Shown here: positions 50,118-60,799 of the stretch, piece after piece | How positions within the stretch are numbered: position 1 is the first letter of the stretch | Layout: each line of letters opens with the position of its first letter | DNA from: G036327475 sp036327475 | GTDB lineage: Bacteria; Pseudomonadota; Gammaproteobacteria; Enterobacterales; Enterobacteriaceae | Assembly (NCBI RefSeq): GCF_036327475.1 | Contig: NZ_CP132913.1 | Coordinates: forward strand, 1,178,001-1,242,000 | Direction of reading: 5' to 3' | DNA length: 64,000 nt | Notes under the pieces: generated by a model | The model's database searches: none | Seen by the model: only the letters and a program-made list of their open reading frames with translations | What the model was told of the DNA's origin: nothing | Made by a program: the position numbers and the translations under genes

Positions 50118-51405
50118 TCAGCACAAAGAAAGCAGCAAAGGTAATATATTGATTTTCTTTACAAATGTATCCATCAGCCGATGATATTCATCCCAAGCAT
50201 AAAAATCGGTCATACCGCTCATATAATCCTGGATTAAACGCGCGCGATAATGAATTCCATCATGGGTTGTTGGCCGGCGGGATAGCGGTTGACCGTTTCC
50301 ATCGCTTCGCCATAGACCAGACGATGTTTGGCGGACAGTTCATGATATAGGCGGCTGGCGATAGGATGAGTGGGATATAATCCCCTCTGCCGCCAGCCGT
50401 TGAGAATCCTGCTGCGACATGTCAAGCAAGGGGTTATAAATTTCCAGCAACCCACTTATCATCCGATAGCCAGCAGTTCCAACTGCTCGACTTCAGGATG
50501 ATTAAACATATGCTTGAAAGCAACACTTTTAAATATCTTTAACAGCCGAAACGCCGGACTAGAGTCCTCCGGCAGCGCCTGATTGAAACTGCCGTCGTAA
50601 ATGGGCGACAGATTATCCAGAAAACGCTGCGCCACATTATCCAGAAAACGCTGCGCCACATAATACGATACTAACCGCGCCACGGTATTGACTGTCACTT
50701 TATCGAACAGATCGCCTTTAACGACGCTGCCCACTCTTTTGCAGGAAAAGACACGGTTGTTTCACGTTAAAGATTTTTTCCACCGCATCTTCTTCGGTTG
50801 GCAATGCAATCAGAAATGTCGTCGACGGCTTCCATAATATACGTCAGCGAAAACGGTGAAATTCCCCAATTCGCGCCGCAGCGTTTGGACATACTTTTCT
50901 TCCGCGAGATAAGGCCCTGGTTTCTGCATGAGATGGCTGAACGCCGCCGGCGCTGGCTCCTGCCAGTAGGCCGAGCGGGTGTACTCAAGAATACAGCCGA
51001 TACGCACAGGTCAACTTAAGCTTCGGAAGACTACAAATGCGGCCGCTCAGCGCATTGTTGTCTTCGTCGCCGGCGCGCAGGAGCAGGCTGGCCCCTGGCA
51101 CTGATCGTTACCGATGATATTCTGCTCCGGGCTAACGATATCCAGCTGGCGACGAAAGCAGTCGTTGAACGATATAGCGGCCCGCCTGTTATACCTCCAG
51201 CGAGCGGGTCAGGCGCGAGCGTACCGCCGCATTGCGCTCAAGGGGAAACCTGGGTTTGCTGTAGCCGGCGTATTGCAGCGAAATTGATGATGCGACCGCG
51301 GTCACTCTCAAATCGATGGATAGTAGCATAATCACCTTCAGAACTTATCGCCAGACTAAAAGGACGTTGGAAACTGATTTTATGACTGAAGTTGATGTCA
51401 GACAT
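50118..51405 (-). pseudogene. dgt: dgt remnant (dGTP triphosphohydrolase)
   Basis: Dgt cleaves dGTP to deoxyguanosine and triphosphate. From ATG 51405: MSDINFSHKIS, RFESDRGRIINFAAIRRLQQ, then after frameshifts QKPGPYLAEEKYVQTLRREL, SLTYIMEAVDDISDCIA, TVNTVARLVSYYVAQRFLDN, FNQALPEDSS, PEVEQLELLAI and a last MSGMTDFYAWDEYHRLMD before TGA at 50118-50120. The HD metal site is not intact. It also carries a 24-bp tandem duplication (50612-50659). It keeps its place between degP and mtn. Confidence 0.9.
50612..50659. repeat. 24-bp perfect tandem duplication inside dgt remnant
   Basis: Two head-to-tail copies of a 24-bp unit (50612-50635 and 50636-50659) duplicate the codons for the motif VAQRFLDN in frame. 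Escherichia Dgt has the motif once, so this is a recent local duplication. Confidence 0.9.
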
Positions 51406-51474
51406 GTTTCCACGCGTGAGACCCGCACTCTATTGTAACACTAATGCCCGCCGGCAAACGCACCCTACCGGCCG

Positions 51475-51503
51475 TTATTTCCCCTCAGCAGGCGTGCTAG
51501 AAT
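51475..51503 (+). promoter_or_regulatory. possible mtn promoter
   Basis: A TAGAAT -10 box (51498-51503) lies 63 bp before the mtn ATG, with a weak TTATTT (51475-51480) at 17-bp spacing as a -35 candidate. Confidence 0.35.
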
Positions 51504-51565
51504 GCGCACTATAAACAACCCGCTATCATTTAAAACTCGCTATTTTCTTAATAGGAGTGCTTTGT

Positions 51566-52267
51566 ATGAAAATTGGTATTATCGGTGCAATGGAACAGGA
51601 AGTCGCTCTGCTGCGCGACAGCTTGAATCACTCTATCCTTCATCAGAAGGCGGGATGTGAAATTTATACCGGTCAGCTACACGGCGTTGAGGTAGTGCTG
51701 GTGAAATCCGGTATCGGGAAGGTTTCCGCCACGCTTGGGACCACGCTGCTGTTGGATCATTTCAAGCCTGAGCTGGTCATCAATACCGGTTCCGCCGGCA
51801 GTCTGGAGCCATCACTGAAAGTCGGCGATATCGTGATATCTCATGAAGTACGCTATCACGATGTCAACGTCACTGCCTTCGGTTATGAGCCAGGACAGAT
51901 GGCACAGTGTCCGGCGTCGTTTAATGCCGACCCGTCGCTAGTGGCGCTGGCGGAGAAAATCATCGATCGCCTCGGCATGCACGCGGTACGTGGTCTGGTG
52001 GTTAGCGGCGACGCTTTTATCAATGACGCGGAAGGGCTAGCCCGTATCCGCCAGACCTTCCCGCAGGCAATCGCCGTAGAAATGGAGGCTACCGCCATCG
52101 CCCATGTGTGTCACCAATTTGCCGTACCTTTCGTAGTAGTGCGCGCCATCTCTGATGTCGTAGATCAAGAGTCTCATCTGAGCTTTGAAGAATTCCTCAC
52201 TGTGGCGTCGCAAAGCGCCTCCCGCCTGGTCGAGGAAATGGTGCATGCGCTGGCTGGTCAGCGGTAA
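51566..52267 (+). CDS. mtn: 5'-methylthioadenosine/S-adenosylhomocysteine nucleosidase
   Basis: This enzyme (Pfs) removes adenine from MTA, SAH and 5'-deoxyadenosine. The 233-residue product starts MKIGIIGAMEQEVALLRD with the catalytic acid in that motif, then GIGKVSATLGTTLL, VINTGSAGSL, VVSGDAFIN, AIAVEMEATAIAHVC and VVRAISDVVDQES with the catalytic Asp. ATG 51566 is preceded by AGGAGTG; the frame opens 3 codons earlier at TTG. Since luxS is dead here, its role is detoxification and adenine salvage, not signalling. Divergent from dgt as in Escherichia. Confidence 0.96.
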   Translation: MKIGIIGAMEQEVALLRDSLNHSILHQKAGCEIYTGQLHGVEVVLVKSGIGKVSATLGTTLLLDHFKPELVINTGSAGSLEPSLKVGDIVISHEVRYHDVNVTAFGYEPGQMAQCPASFNADPSLVALAEKIIDRLGMHAVRGLVVSGDAFINDAEGLARIRQTFPQAIAVEMEATAIAHVCHQFAVPFVVVRAISDVVDQESHLSFEEFLTVASQSASRLVEEMVHALAGQR

Positions 52268-52979
52268 ATTCGACTACGAACGCGCGACACTGGCCGCCTT
52301 ACTTTGTCTGCTGCTAGTCTAGCCGGCGCTGGGAGCGCGGTGTGTGATAAGCCTGGCGCCTCACACGATGGAGTTGGCTTGCGCCGCCGGCATGAGCGAA
52401 GTGCCGGCGGCCACCGGCAACTGGTCGGATTACCCTCCCTCGGCGCGTCGCCACAAGCGGGTCGACTCGTGGCGGGACGTAAACATCGAGCGAACCTGGC
52501 GCTGAAATCGGATCTAGTTCTAGGCTAGCGCGACTGCAATCCGCAGCGCCGCGATACAGACGCTGGCGAGCTTTAACATCCCGGTCATGCAGTTGGTTAG
52601 ACCAGCAAAACATCGACGAGATAGCGCTGTCACTTGAGGCATTGGCCGCCGGTCGCTGTTTATCGCCACCGAGCAACGCCGCAAAACCAGACTTCGCCCT
52701 ATGCGGCTGGTGCAACGTCTTCACCGCAAGGCCAGTCCACTGGCCATAGGTAAGCCGCGAGCAGGTGCTGATACAGCATCAAGTCATTGTCGTGCCAGGC
52801 GCCGCCACCGTCGCCAGCCAGGTAAGCGATTTTGGCGGCCGCAGTTAACGGTGCCGCTGATTGCCATTGGCGAAGACAGCTTTACCCGTCCGAGACCACG
52901 TACCCTATTGGCTACGTGGCAGTTCTGCGCGCAGCTGGTGCAACCCGTCCGTTCCGCCCTTCCGGTTGAGGCACCTTGA
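52243..52979 (+). pseudogene. btuF: btuF remnant (vitamin B12 binding protein)
   Basis: BtuF is the periplasmic cobalamin carrier for BtuCD. Translation starts near the end of mtn, then LAALLCLLLV and a stop; CVISLAPHTMELACAAGMSE, NWSDYPPSARRHKRVDSWRD, NIPVMQLV, and VPLIAIGEDSFTRPRPRTLL with AAQQLC-like pieces follow in shifted frames to a stop at 52979. Several frameshifts and an internal loss. Upstream gene order mtn-btuF is ancestral, but the next ancestral gene (yadS) has been carried away by an inversion. Confidence 0.82.
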
Positions 52980-52984
52980 TGCTC

Positions 52985-53281
52985 TTTGTCAACGTCAGTG
53001 CGCTGTCGCCAGTGGTACCACTGGGTGGGCACGGCTGATCATTTTGCTGTTGACAGCCGTTAGACCGCCAGCGCTACGCTGACCGTCGGGCCGCTGAGCT
53101 TTGTTAGACTGATGGCCTCGGCGATTAGCGGCCTGCTGATGATGTTCGCCGACCGGTGTGGCACATTGTAACGTTCCTCAATCAAATTTCCACCGGATTG
53201 CTGGGACCTTTATTGGTGCGCCGTATATTGTGGTGCGCCGTATTTTACTGGCTTCTGCGCCGCCAGGGGCGGTAACGGAAC
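52985..53281 (+). pseudogene. fhuB: fhuB 3' fragment (ferrichrome permease, C-terminal half)
   Basis: Pieces of the end of a FecCD-type permease run on the + strand: VVPLGGHG, LIILLLTAV, TVGPLSFVRLM-like, SAISGLLMMFADRCGTL and the terminal GAPYF…LLRRQGR, in several frames. They align to the last part of FhuB. This piece continues the minus-strand fhuB fragment that stops at about 56815: the two together make up one gene cut by an inversion. It lies before hemL, the ancestral neighbour of the fhuB 3' end. Confidence 0.7.
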
Positions 53282-53417
53282 GATAACTAGCGCGGTGTCG
53301 ACAGAGAGAGTCGCGTCGGGAAAGAAGCGCCCCGCGTTTGGGCGGTGTCGCTTCCGGTCACGGCCGCAGAGGAGGGCGGAGGAAAACCGAGCAGGCCTAG
53401 TCCGCGCGGCGAACCAA

Positions 53418-54591
53418 TCACAGCCAGATGAAACTCTGTGCGGCGGCCTTCAGAGTGAGGCGAATCTCGGCGTCACCGTGCACCAGTGAGATAAAGCCTG
53501 CTTCATACGCTGACGGCACCAGATAAATCCCTGCCGATAGCATGTGGAAGAACCGTTTAAAGCGTTCCACGTCGCATATCTGTACGTCCTGGAAGTCAGT
53601 AACGCGTGGCAAATCGGTGAAAATAGACCGAACATGTCGCCAATGCGGTTAACCACCAGCGGCACGCCAGCCGATTCCGCCGCCGACAGAGTAACCCATG
53701 CGCCAGACACTCTGTCTGTTGCGTTAACTGTTTTGATGTACGCCTGGCCGGGCGACCTCACGCAGGCAGGTATAACCGACCGCGATAGCGACCAGATTGC
53801 CCGGCAGGGCGCCGGCCTGATAGACCGGTCCCGTCGGTGCCAGCGCCACCATCACCTCTCGACAGCCGCCAAAGGCGCCGACCGGCATGCCGCCGCCGAT
53901 GATTTTGCCCAGACAGGTCAATCTGGTTTTCGTAATAGGCCTGCACCACAGCACCACGAGAAAACCGGTCATCATCTCATGGATAATCAACAGCGCGCCA
54001 AGCTCGTTGCGCAGCGCGCGTAGACCCGGACAAAAACACGAGTAGCGGTGGAACACAGTTTATATTCCCGCCACCAGTTCGACGATGATACAGGCGATAT
54101 TACGGGGGTAAGGCGTGAATGCCTCGTGCACCGACTGCAAATCGTGATAGCTGCAGGTGAGGGTGTATTGGCGAAATCAGCCGATGTGCCGGGAGAACTG
54201 GGTTGCCAAACTGATGGCGCTCATAGTGGCTTCCGTGTCGGAATTGGCCATGCGCACGCTCTCGATAAACGGCACAAGCTCGGTCACCAGCTGTGCCATT
54301 TTCACTTCGATTCGATAGGCGCGCTGAAATGATAAGGCCGCGCTGTACGGCGTCCAGCACCGACTGGCGGACCGCTGTAGAGTTATAGCTCAGTACCAAT
54401 AGCTCAGCACCATTGGGTCTCAGCTGACATAGTCGATATAGCTGTTACCGTCGGCGTCGGTGATGCGGGCGTCGTCGGCGCTGGCGATAAACAGCAGCGT
54501 ACTACCAACGCCTGAATGAAGGCGCCGGTGAATTGACCCCGATGTGGATCAACTGTTGCGCCTCGGCTTACAAACTTGCGGAATAACTCAT
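53418..54591 (-). pseudogene. hemL: hemL remnant (glutamate-1-semialdehyde aminomutase)
   Basis: HemL makes 5-aminolevulinate in the C5 pathway of heme synthesis. From ATG 54591: MSYSASL then a stop, GVNSPAPSF, DADGNSYIDYVS, LSFQRAYRIEVKMAQLVTEL, MANSDTEATMSAISL-like, RALRNELGALLIIHEMMTGF, NQIDLSGQNHRRRHAG in one frame and LTCLGKIIGGGMPVGAFGGC in another (the PLP Lys is still encoded), VYQAGALPGNLVAIAVGYTC, VERFKRFFHMLSAGIYLVPS and a final TLKAAAQSFIWL. Many frameshifts. Position between fhuB and clcA is ancestral. Confidence 0.92.
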
Positions 54592-54779
54592 CAATCAGCT
54601 CCTGAATGGCAAAATAAACCTGACCCCTATAGTGTAATCAGCTGGTGGCATTGTTAAGGGGGTACTTAAGCGACGCCGGCGACAGGTCGTTCGTGTAACT
54701 CAAACTGACGTGGTAGTAATTTATCTTTATAGCAAAAGCAACTTCTGACTACATATCGGTACCGCAGGAACGGCAGGCG

Positions 54780-55946
54780 CGCCGGCATAATGTTTCGCAA
54801 ACTCTTCTATCGCGAGCAAGACGCCGATGCTGATCCTGTTCATGGCCGATTTGGTGGCGTGCCGTCGAGAAAGCGGTCAATAGCGTACAGGCTTTACGTA
54901 TGCGGCGCTGTCGGAACGGGAGTAGCAGAGCTGGCAACACTGGCAACGCTGGCAACCGGTGCTGGCGGTATTTGTCCCCTCTGCGTTGCTTGTAGTGATG
55001 AGATACTTTCTGGTATGCCTCGGAGGCTAGCGGGCGCTCTGGAAGACATGTTGCTGATGCGCTGGTGGTGGGTTATTCTGGTGAAGCGTATCGTCGGCAT
55101 AGGCATTCTTGGCGCTGGCATGGTGCTAGGGCGGGAGGGGTCTACGGTGGAATTAGGAGCAATCTTGGCAGTATGGTAGTGGATGTTTTGCATAGCTGTG
55201 CGGAAGCGCGTCACACGATCCTGGCCCCTGGCAGTAGCCGGATTGACAGAGGCGTTCAATGCGCTGTTGATTTTATTCATCATTGAAGAGATGCGGCCGT
55301 AGTTCCGTTACAATATTGATCTCGATTAAAGCGGTGTTATCGGCGTCATTATGGCCAGCATTGTGTTTCGGCTGTTCAACGGCGAACCGTTATCGCGATC
55401 GCAGTAGGCAAATTGGCCTTCATGCCATCAACGCATTGTAGTTCTATCTGCTACTGGTTATTTCTGCATGGTAGGCATGCTGTTCATGCATGGCGGGGAA
55501 AAACATCGTCGTAATATGGCAGTCTACTGGGGCCAGTTGCTAGCATACTGACGCTGATGGTCAGTTTATTTATGGCCGGCGGCGACTTTAATCTGATCCT
55601 GCTGGCCACTGCTGGGCATTATACGTTCACCCTGCTGCTCTTCATCTTTTGGTGTGCATGCTTGCCACGCTTGGGGGGCGCTGTTCGCTGCCTCGGTGTA
55701 CGCGCCCTTGACCAGCATCGTGCTGGTGCTGGAAATGAAGGATAACTATCAACTGATTTTGCCGATGATGATCACCTATCTGGGCGCAACACTGGTGGCG
55801 AAACTTCTGGACGGTAAGGCGCTGCACTCCTTCCTGTTTGGTCCGCACGTTACAGCGCCAGGAGCAGGAAAATCATATCCAGCAAACGCACACGGGAACA
55901 AGCGCGATTTCACCGATGCGCGATACTTGAACGTAAACGGTGCTTA
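54780..55946 (+). pseudogene. clcA: clcA remnant (H+/Cl- exchange transporter)
   Basis: ClcA exchanges chloride and protons in extreme acid resistance. Readable blocks: LFYREQDADADPVHGRFGGV, GALEDMLLMRWWWVILVKRI, GILGAGMVLGREGSTVELGA where the GxGxPGxxx selectivity segment is altered, LFIIEEMRP, GVIGVIMASIVFRLFNGEP, and VLVLEMKDNYQLILPMMITY with LGATLVAKLLDGKAL. The middle part, with the second half of the pore, is heavily deleted. Frameshifts and stops throughout. Ancestral place between hemL and erpA. Confidence 0.9.
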
Positions 55947-56016
55947 ACGGTTAATAGCTTTAACGAAATGATCGGGTTGACATGCCTTCAGCCAACGATA
56001 GCCAAGGAATAGAATT

Positions 56017-56361
56017 ATGAGTGGGACGGCAGCATTGCCATTACAATTTTCCGATTTAGCAGCAAATAAGGTTAAAAACCTTATCGCGGACGAAGATAAT
56101 CCAAATCTGAAATTGCGGGTTTATATCACCGGCGGTGGCTGTAGTGGCTTCCAATACGGTTTCGCCTTTGACGATACAGTGAACGAAGACGACTTCACTA
56201 TCGAGAAACAAGGTGTAGCGCTGGTGGTCGACCCTATGAGCCTGCAATACCTGGTGGGTGGGTCGGTAGATTACAGCGAAGGGTTGGAGGGGTCGCGTTT
56301 TATCGTCACCAATCCCAACGCCAAAACCACTTGCGGCTGCGGGTCGTCATTCAGCATCTAG
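56017..56361 (+). CDS. erpA: iron-sulfur cluster insertion protein ErpA
   Basis: ErpA is an A-type carrier that hands Fe-S clusters to targets such as IspG and IspH. The 114-residue product is nearly identical to Escherichia ErpA, with the three ligand cysteines in GGGCSGFQYGFAFDD and at the end in KTTCGCGSSFSI. AAGGAAT lies just before ATG 56017. It is the only intact gene between the fhuB fragments. Retention fits its essential supply of clusters to the isoprenoid pathway, whose ispD and ispF are also intact here. Confidence 0.97.
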   Translation: MSGTAALPLQFSDLAANKVKNLIADEDNPNLKLRVYITGGGCSGFQYGFAFDDTVNEDDFTIEKQGVALVVDPMSLQYLVGGSVDYSEGLEGSRFIVTNPNAKTTCGCGSSFSI

Positions 56362-56436
56362 CGCGCCGTGCGTTTAGCCGGCAAGACACAAGACCGGGAT
56401 GCTACACATGCCAGTTTGTGCCCGCGGCGGTTCGCG

Positions 56437-56815
56437 CTAGTTGCTGTCATGAAATTCAAATACCAGCAGCTTCAGATGCCGGCGGGTAGCTGTCAGCTGA
56501 ATAAGCAACGTCACTGCCGTTTCCAGTATGGCAATGTGTTTGAAGGGAAATGCCACTCTCTCTGTAGGCCATGGTGTGCACGCAGGACAAGCGGGATCTC
56601 CCGCGCCAGCATGCCCCACAGCATATCGCCGCCCACAGGTTCTATTTTGATAATCGCTACCACAAAATCGCTGGGATCGCTTACCAAAATACCAGTCCGT
56701 TGGCTAGTGCCATATCGCGGTCACCACGCCGATCACCAGCACACCAAACGGATCCATCCGAAGTTTGCCGGCCAACAGGACGCCGGAAATGGCTGAAGAT
56801 GGCTTGCCGAGCCGC
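56437..56815 (-). pseudogene. yadS: yadS remnant (TRIC-type membrane protein)
   Basis: Minus-strand frames match YadS in order: AISGVLLAGKLRMDPFGVLV, GVVTA, then LVFW-like and SDPSDFVVAII, GGDMLWGMLAREIPLVLRA, and ETAVTLLIQLTATRRHLKLL to a stop at 56437. The first 15 or so codons are missing where the gene meets fhuB. Frameshifts in between. It faces erpA tail-to-tail, as in Escherichia. Confidence 0.8.
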
Positions 56816-58229
56816 CACTTATTAGCAACAGTGTAATGAGCGTGGTAAACGTGGTGCCGATAGCGATGCCCGCCAGCAGCATACGCTGCGGCGAAAATAG
56901 CGGCGACCGGATACCAATATTATCGCACCCAACGTTAGTGCGGAGCCAAGGCTGCCTGCCGGCAGTTGCCAGACAAACGCATCGCCGGGGATAAGTAATA
57001 TAAGCAAAATCACCGCGCAGGTAGTGCCGGCGTCGATGCCCAGCACTTCTGGTCCGTCCATAGGATTTGTGGTCATCTTTGAATAAGAGTGCCGGCGGTC
57101 ACCGACATCACCCTGGCGCGCACCGCTAACGCTAGAGCAGTAGACGCAGTATCTCTTCGCCGTGAGCTCAATTCCAGCCTTTGGCGTTGCGCCAAAACGT
57201 TAGCGACAGCCAGTCCCCACCAGCACCAGCGAGACCGCTCCAGCCACAACGGGAGTGGCTACTCGTGGTCTGCTGCTGCAACGTATGAGCATCTGTGGTC
57301 GGTTGCGTGGCATGGCGCAGTGTCCTCGCCGGTAGGGACCTCGTGCCAGACGCGGGCTAACCGTACCACCGCTTGAACGGTCAACAACAGCAGTAACGCA
57401 CCGATAAGCAGCGCCAGGAAAAGGCGACGCAGTAACTGGCGGGCACCTAAAGCCGCACCAACAGCAGTGCGAACAGCCAGACAAAACCGACGATACCCAC
57501 TGCGTTGACCAGCACTGCGCTTAATACGATAGTCAATAATAGCGTCGCCAGTTGTGCCAACGACAAACCGAGGCCAAGATTGCGCACCACGCCGTCGTCA
57601 ACCTCCAGCAGGATCATCGGTCTTAGTAATAACAGCGCCAGCAACCAGGCTAGGATCGCCCGCGGCAGTAACCCGGCGGCGACCTGCCAGTCCTGCTGAT
57701 TCAGTGAGCCGCTGCTCCACAAAAACAGGTTTTGCAAATACTGGAACGGTGCCAAGAAACCGTTGGCGGAGCTACTGTATGAACTAACCACCAGGCCGGT
57801 CATAATCAGGGTCACCGGCAACATACGTTTGCCCTAGACAATGCCGAACACCACACCCTACCAGTGACGCACCCAATAGCGCCCCAACTGTCGTGTGGTT
57901 TCGCCACGGGGTTGGCAGCCACAGCGTTACTACCATGATGTTTAGTTGCGCAATGCTGGTCACCTCAGCGTCGACTGCTCCGCTAGCGGATTGCGTAATA
58001 CTTACTGAAACAGGACGCTAGCCAACCTTAATCCGCTCCCACCAATAGTGCCACCGCTACCTCAAGCTGTAGTAAAAAATCAATTGCGTCACATCTGCTG
58101 CATCCAGAGACCAAAGCGCGCCGCCACACCAGCGCGAAAAGCGCCAGCAGCACATAAACCGTTCCCCGTTTACCACACTACGGCACACTACGGAGGGAAA
58201 GTGCGACGATATTCACCTCGATTTTCATG
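56815..58229 (-). pseudogene. fhuB: fhuB 5' portion (ferrichrome permease), cut by inversion
   Basis: FhuB is a double-length permease for hydroxamate siderophores. From ATG near 58229: QLIFYYSL, VTSIAQLNIMVVTLWLPTPW, then the long frame MLPVTLIMTGLVVSSYSSSA, LQNLFLWSSGSLNQQDWQVA, LLLRPMILLEVDDGVVRNLG, LSAVLVNAVGIVGFVWLFAL, and into the second half with NPMDGPEVLGIDAGTTCAVI, PAGSLGSALTLGAIILVSGR and MLLAGIAIGTTFTTLI. It then breaks off and passes into yadS. The missing 3' end is found on the opposite strand at 52985-53281. Stops and frameshifts occur as well. Confidence 0.85.
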
Positions 58230-58244
58230 ATCACCCCCCTTTCA

Positions 58245-58690
58245 ATTATTCAAGCAGCCGGAAAACGTCGTGCCACTAAGGTGGCGCTGTAATACCAAAT
58301 CGCCGCCGCCCGACCGCCAGCTCTTGTGCCGCACAGAGGGGATGGCCTAGCACAACGATGCCAACGTTGGCATCGCTTGCGCCAGTTGTCGGTCAAGCTA
58401 GGCTAAATACTCCTTACCGACGGCCTCGCAATCGAGACTTCGCGCCAACGCCATAAATGGAGATGCTTGCCATATCCAGCGGTTTTCCCGCGACATCATT
58501 GGCATATAGGCGCCGATATTATTAATTTTCCTGCGCACTTTGCAGGGTTTCGGCGCCGGTGTCGAACTAGTGGGCACCATTACTTTTATCGAGGAATGCA
58601 TGCCGGTTAAACGACGCGGTTTTTCCGCCATCCCCAATACCGTCACTAATTTCAGCCTTTTGATCGCGACACTGACATTCCTGTTTTTCT
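58245..58690 (-). pseudogene. fhuD: fhuD remnant (siderophore binding protein)
   Basis: A decayed frame set upstream of fhuB, in the position of fhuD. The best match is the C-terminus, AAIWYYSATLVARRF (FhuD-type PAVWYYGATLSAMHF), and ENNIGAYMPMMSRENRW and QPLDMASIS-like pieces further up. Stops and frameshifts are dense and the N-terminal half is missing. The call leans on position. Confidence 0.55.
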
Positions 58691-58699
58691 CCTGACTGC

Positions 58700-59370
58700 C
58701 GTTAAGGAACGTTATTAATCTGGGTATGGCGCGTGCCTTTCTTGTTTTCGGTGCTGTTGTTTATGATAGCGCTTTATATTCGCGCCAAGTTGGACGAAAC
58801 GCCGGAATGTCATGGATAAAGCGCAGCGCCAGCATCAGCAGCAAAAGACAAAGATATGCAAATTGGTTAGGGAGAGTCCACACGAGTTGCTCTGTGGTTT
58901 CTTTGCTATGGTGGCATCAGGCGCTGACCTATGTCCTTAGCACCTTCGCACTCAGTTATATAATAAATATCCTCGGCATGTAAAACGAATGACCTGATGG
59001 TATTAATCATCGCGCTAACGTTATATGGTTGGTCTACCACTATGGCATCGCCAAAATATTTATTTGCGGCGACCTGTTTGCATAGTGCTTTGTTTATCCG
59101 CTATTTTATCAAATACCTTGCTAGCGATGCTTGGCGTCAGTGCGATTTATGGCATCAGTTAGGGTGCGCCAGCGGCGAACAGTTGTTTTTCTCTTAAATT
59201 TACTTCCCACTCGTTATCTATTTTCCGGTATTGTCATGTGCCGAGAACTGTCACTGTGCTTGGTAGCATTGGGGCGGTAGACCCACATGGGTCATGGTCT
59301 ATTTGGGCGCGTTTGTCTGTTTACGGTTATTGTCGTGGTACTGGGTAATATTTATCGCGCCATGATGAAA
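58700..59370 (+). pseudogene. MHS-family (ShiA/ProP-type) MFS transporter remnant
   Basis: Only the C-terminal half remains: WRVPFLFSVLLFMIALYIRA with KLDETPECH (a family hallmark), ASGALTYVLSTFALSYIINI-like with LGM, then LIIALTLYGWSTTMASPKYL, and DLWHQLGCASGE. These match metabolite:H+ symporters. Frameshifts and stops; the N-terminal half is missing. It appears to head the catabolic cluster to its right. Substrate unknown. Confidence 0.7.
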
Positions 59371-59555
59371 ATAACGCGTCATTGCTTAAGCATAGAAATA
59401 ACGCTGAGCCCGCATCTTTACTTTAAATCGCGGTAGCGCTGTCACGGCGGAAATAATGTAATCCGTTGCAGGAAAAGTATCTGTTTTAACTCTAGCATGG
59501 CTGGTATATCCGAGCTTTCGGATCGACACAATGGATTATTTAATAGTGGAGAATA

Positions 59556-60790
59556 ATGATGCAGATCGCTTCTACCGATGATTCGGTTTCATTACTGCGC
59601 GATGGCGATACCGTCATGATCGGAGGATCGAATGGAGGACATGCAGTACCAGAAACGCTACTTGAAGCCCTCGAACGCCGTTTTCAGCGGCAGAATTTTC
59701 CTCAGCAGCTGCTGACCGCGCTCTATTCCCGTGGGGCTTGGGAATCGCGGCAAATGCGGCGCCTCGTGGTTGGCGAATCCGGGCTGCTGAAACATGTGGT
59801 CTGCGGAGCGTTGGTGGACTTCGCAGGGAATTCAGCCTGCATAACTTCGTGAATCCGCTGCAGATGAAGATAGCCCATCCGGTGACACAGGCAACAAAAC
59901 TCTGCGACAGGCTGGTCATAGTGCAGGTGAAACGTCTTGCCCACCGCGGCACTCTGCCAGCGAAAATGTCAAAATCCCGGCGATGCTGGTCGATCTGGTG
60001 GTAGAAGCTCAACAGGCCGTGGCCTATCAAAACCTGAACGATCCTGCCTTATACTGGCGCTTACACATTCTGCTCAACAATTTTCCAGCTCTACCCCTAG
60101 GTAAGCGCAAAATCATGGCGCGTCGCTGCGCCATGGAACTGCCTCCCAGTGCCGTTTGCAACGTCGGCTCCGGCATATGCACCGGTATCGGGCTGGTCAG
60201 CGCGGAAGAGGACGTATTGGAAATATCGTTCTCACTAAAGAGCAGGAATTTGTCGGCGGCACGCTCGTCGCCGGGCTGGACGCCAGTGCCGTACGCAATT
60301 ATAGCGCGTGGGTGGATCAGTCCCATCAGTTCAACTTTTACGATGGCAGCGGAATTGATATCGCCTTTCTGTCAGCGGCGGAAATCGACGCCCGAAAACT
60401 TATCGGCATCGGCGAATTTTTATCAATATCAGTCAAAACGCAAATAGTATTCGGCGACACCTTTACCGCCGGCGGTATGCATGTGGCCTGCGATGAAGCT
60501 CGGTTGCGCATTGTACAAGAAGGCGCCCACCAGAAGTTTGTCGCCGCGTTGCAACAGATCTCCTACAGAGGTTCCTACCAGCCAACGAAAACAGGACAGT
60601 ACTTGTTTGTCACCGAGCACGCTGTTTACGGGTGGTCGACGGTGCACTGGAATTAACGGAAATCACGCTGAATATCAACATGTTGCAGTAGATTAGTTTT
60701 CGCCTTCGTATTGTTGCTGAGCTTAAAACGGTGGTTGATACCCGACTGTTCTCACCGCACACCATGGGCCTGCACCGCGAGATGGCGGCG
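59556..60790 (+). pseudogene. acyl-CoA:carboxylate CoA-transferase remnant (YdiF type)
   Basis: From ATG 59556 the frame is open for about 80 codons (DGDTVMIGGSNGGHAVPETL). After frameshifts the second subunit domain follows: AMELPPSAVCNVGSGICTGI (normally GxxxNVGIGxxxGI), LVSAEEDV, EFVGGTLVAGLDASAVRNYS, QFNFYDGSGIDIAFLSAAEI with the catalytic Glu region altered, GDTFTAGGMHVA, EGAHQKFVAALQQISY and VVDGALELTEI. Frameshifts at several points. It belongs to the degraded cluster of sugar or acid catabolism. Confidence 0.8.
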
Positions 60791-60799
60791 AAACGCGCT

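Noticed and set aside
54920..54960. Short 9-bp tandem repeat (GGCAACACT-like) within clcA remnant, considered as a repeat array or CRISPR hint
   Set aside because: Only about three imperfect units, inside a decayed gene; no spacers. No CRISPR array was found anywhere.
59556..59852. A clean 98-codon ORF that might be a stand-alone small gene
   Set aside because: Its motifs are the start of a CoA-transferase and the matching second half follows after frameshifts.
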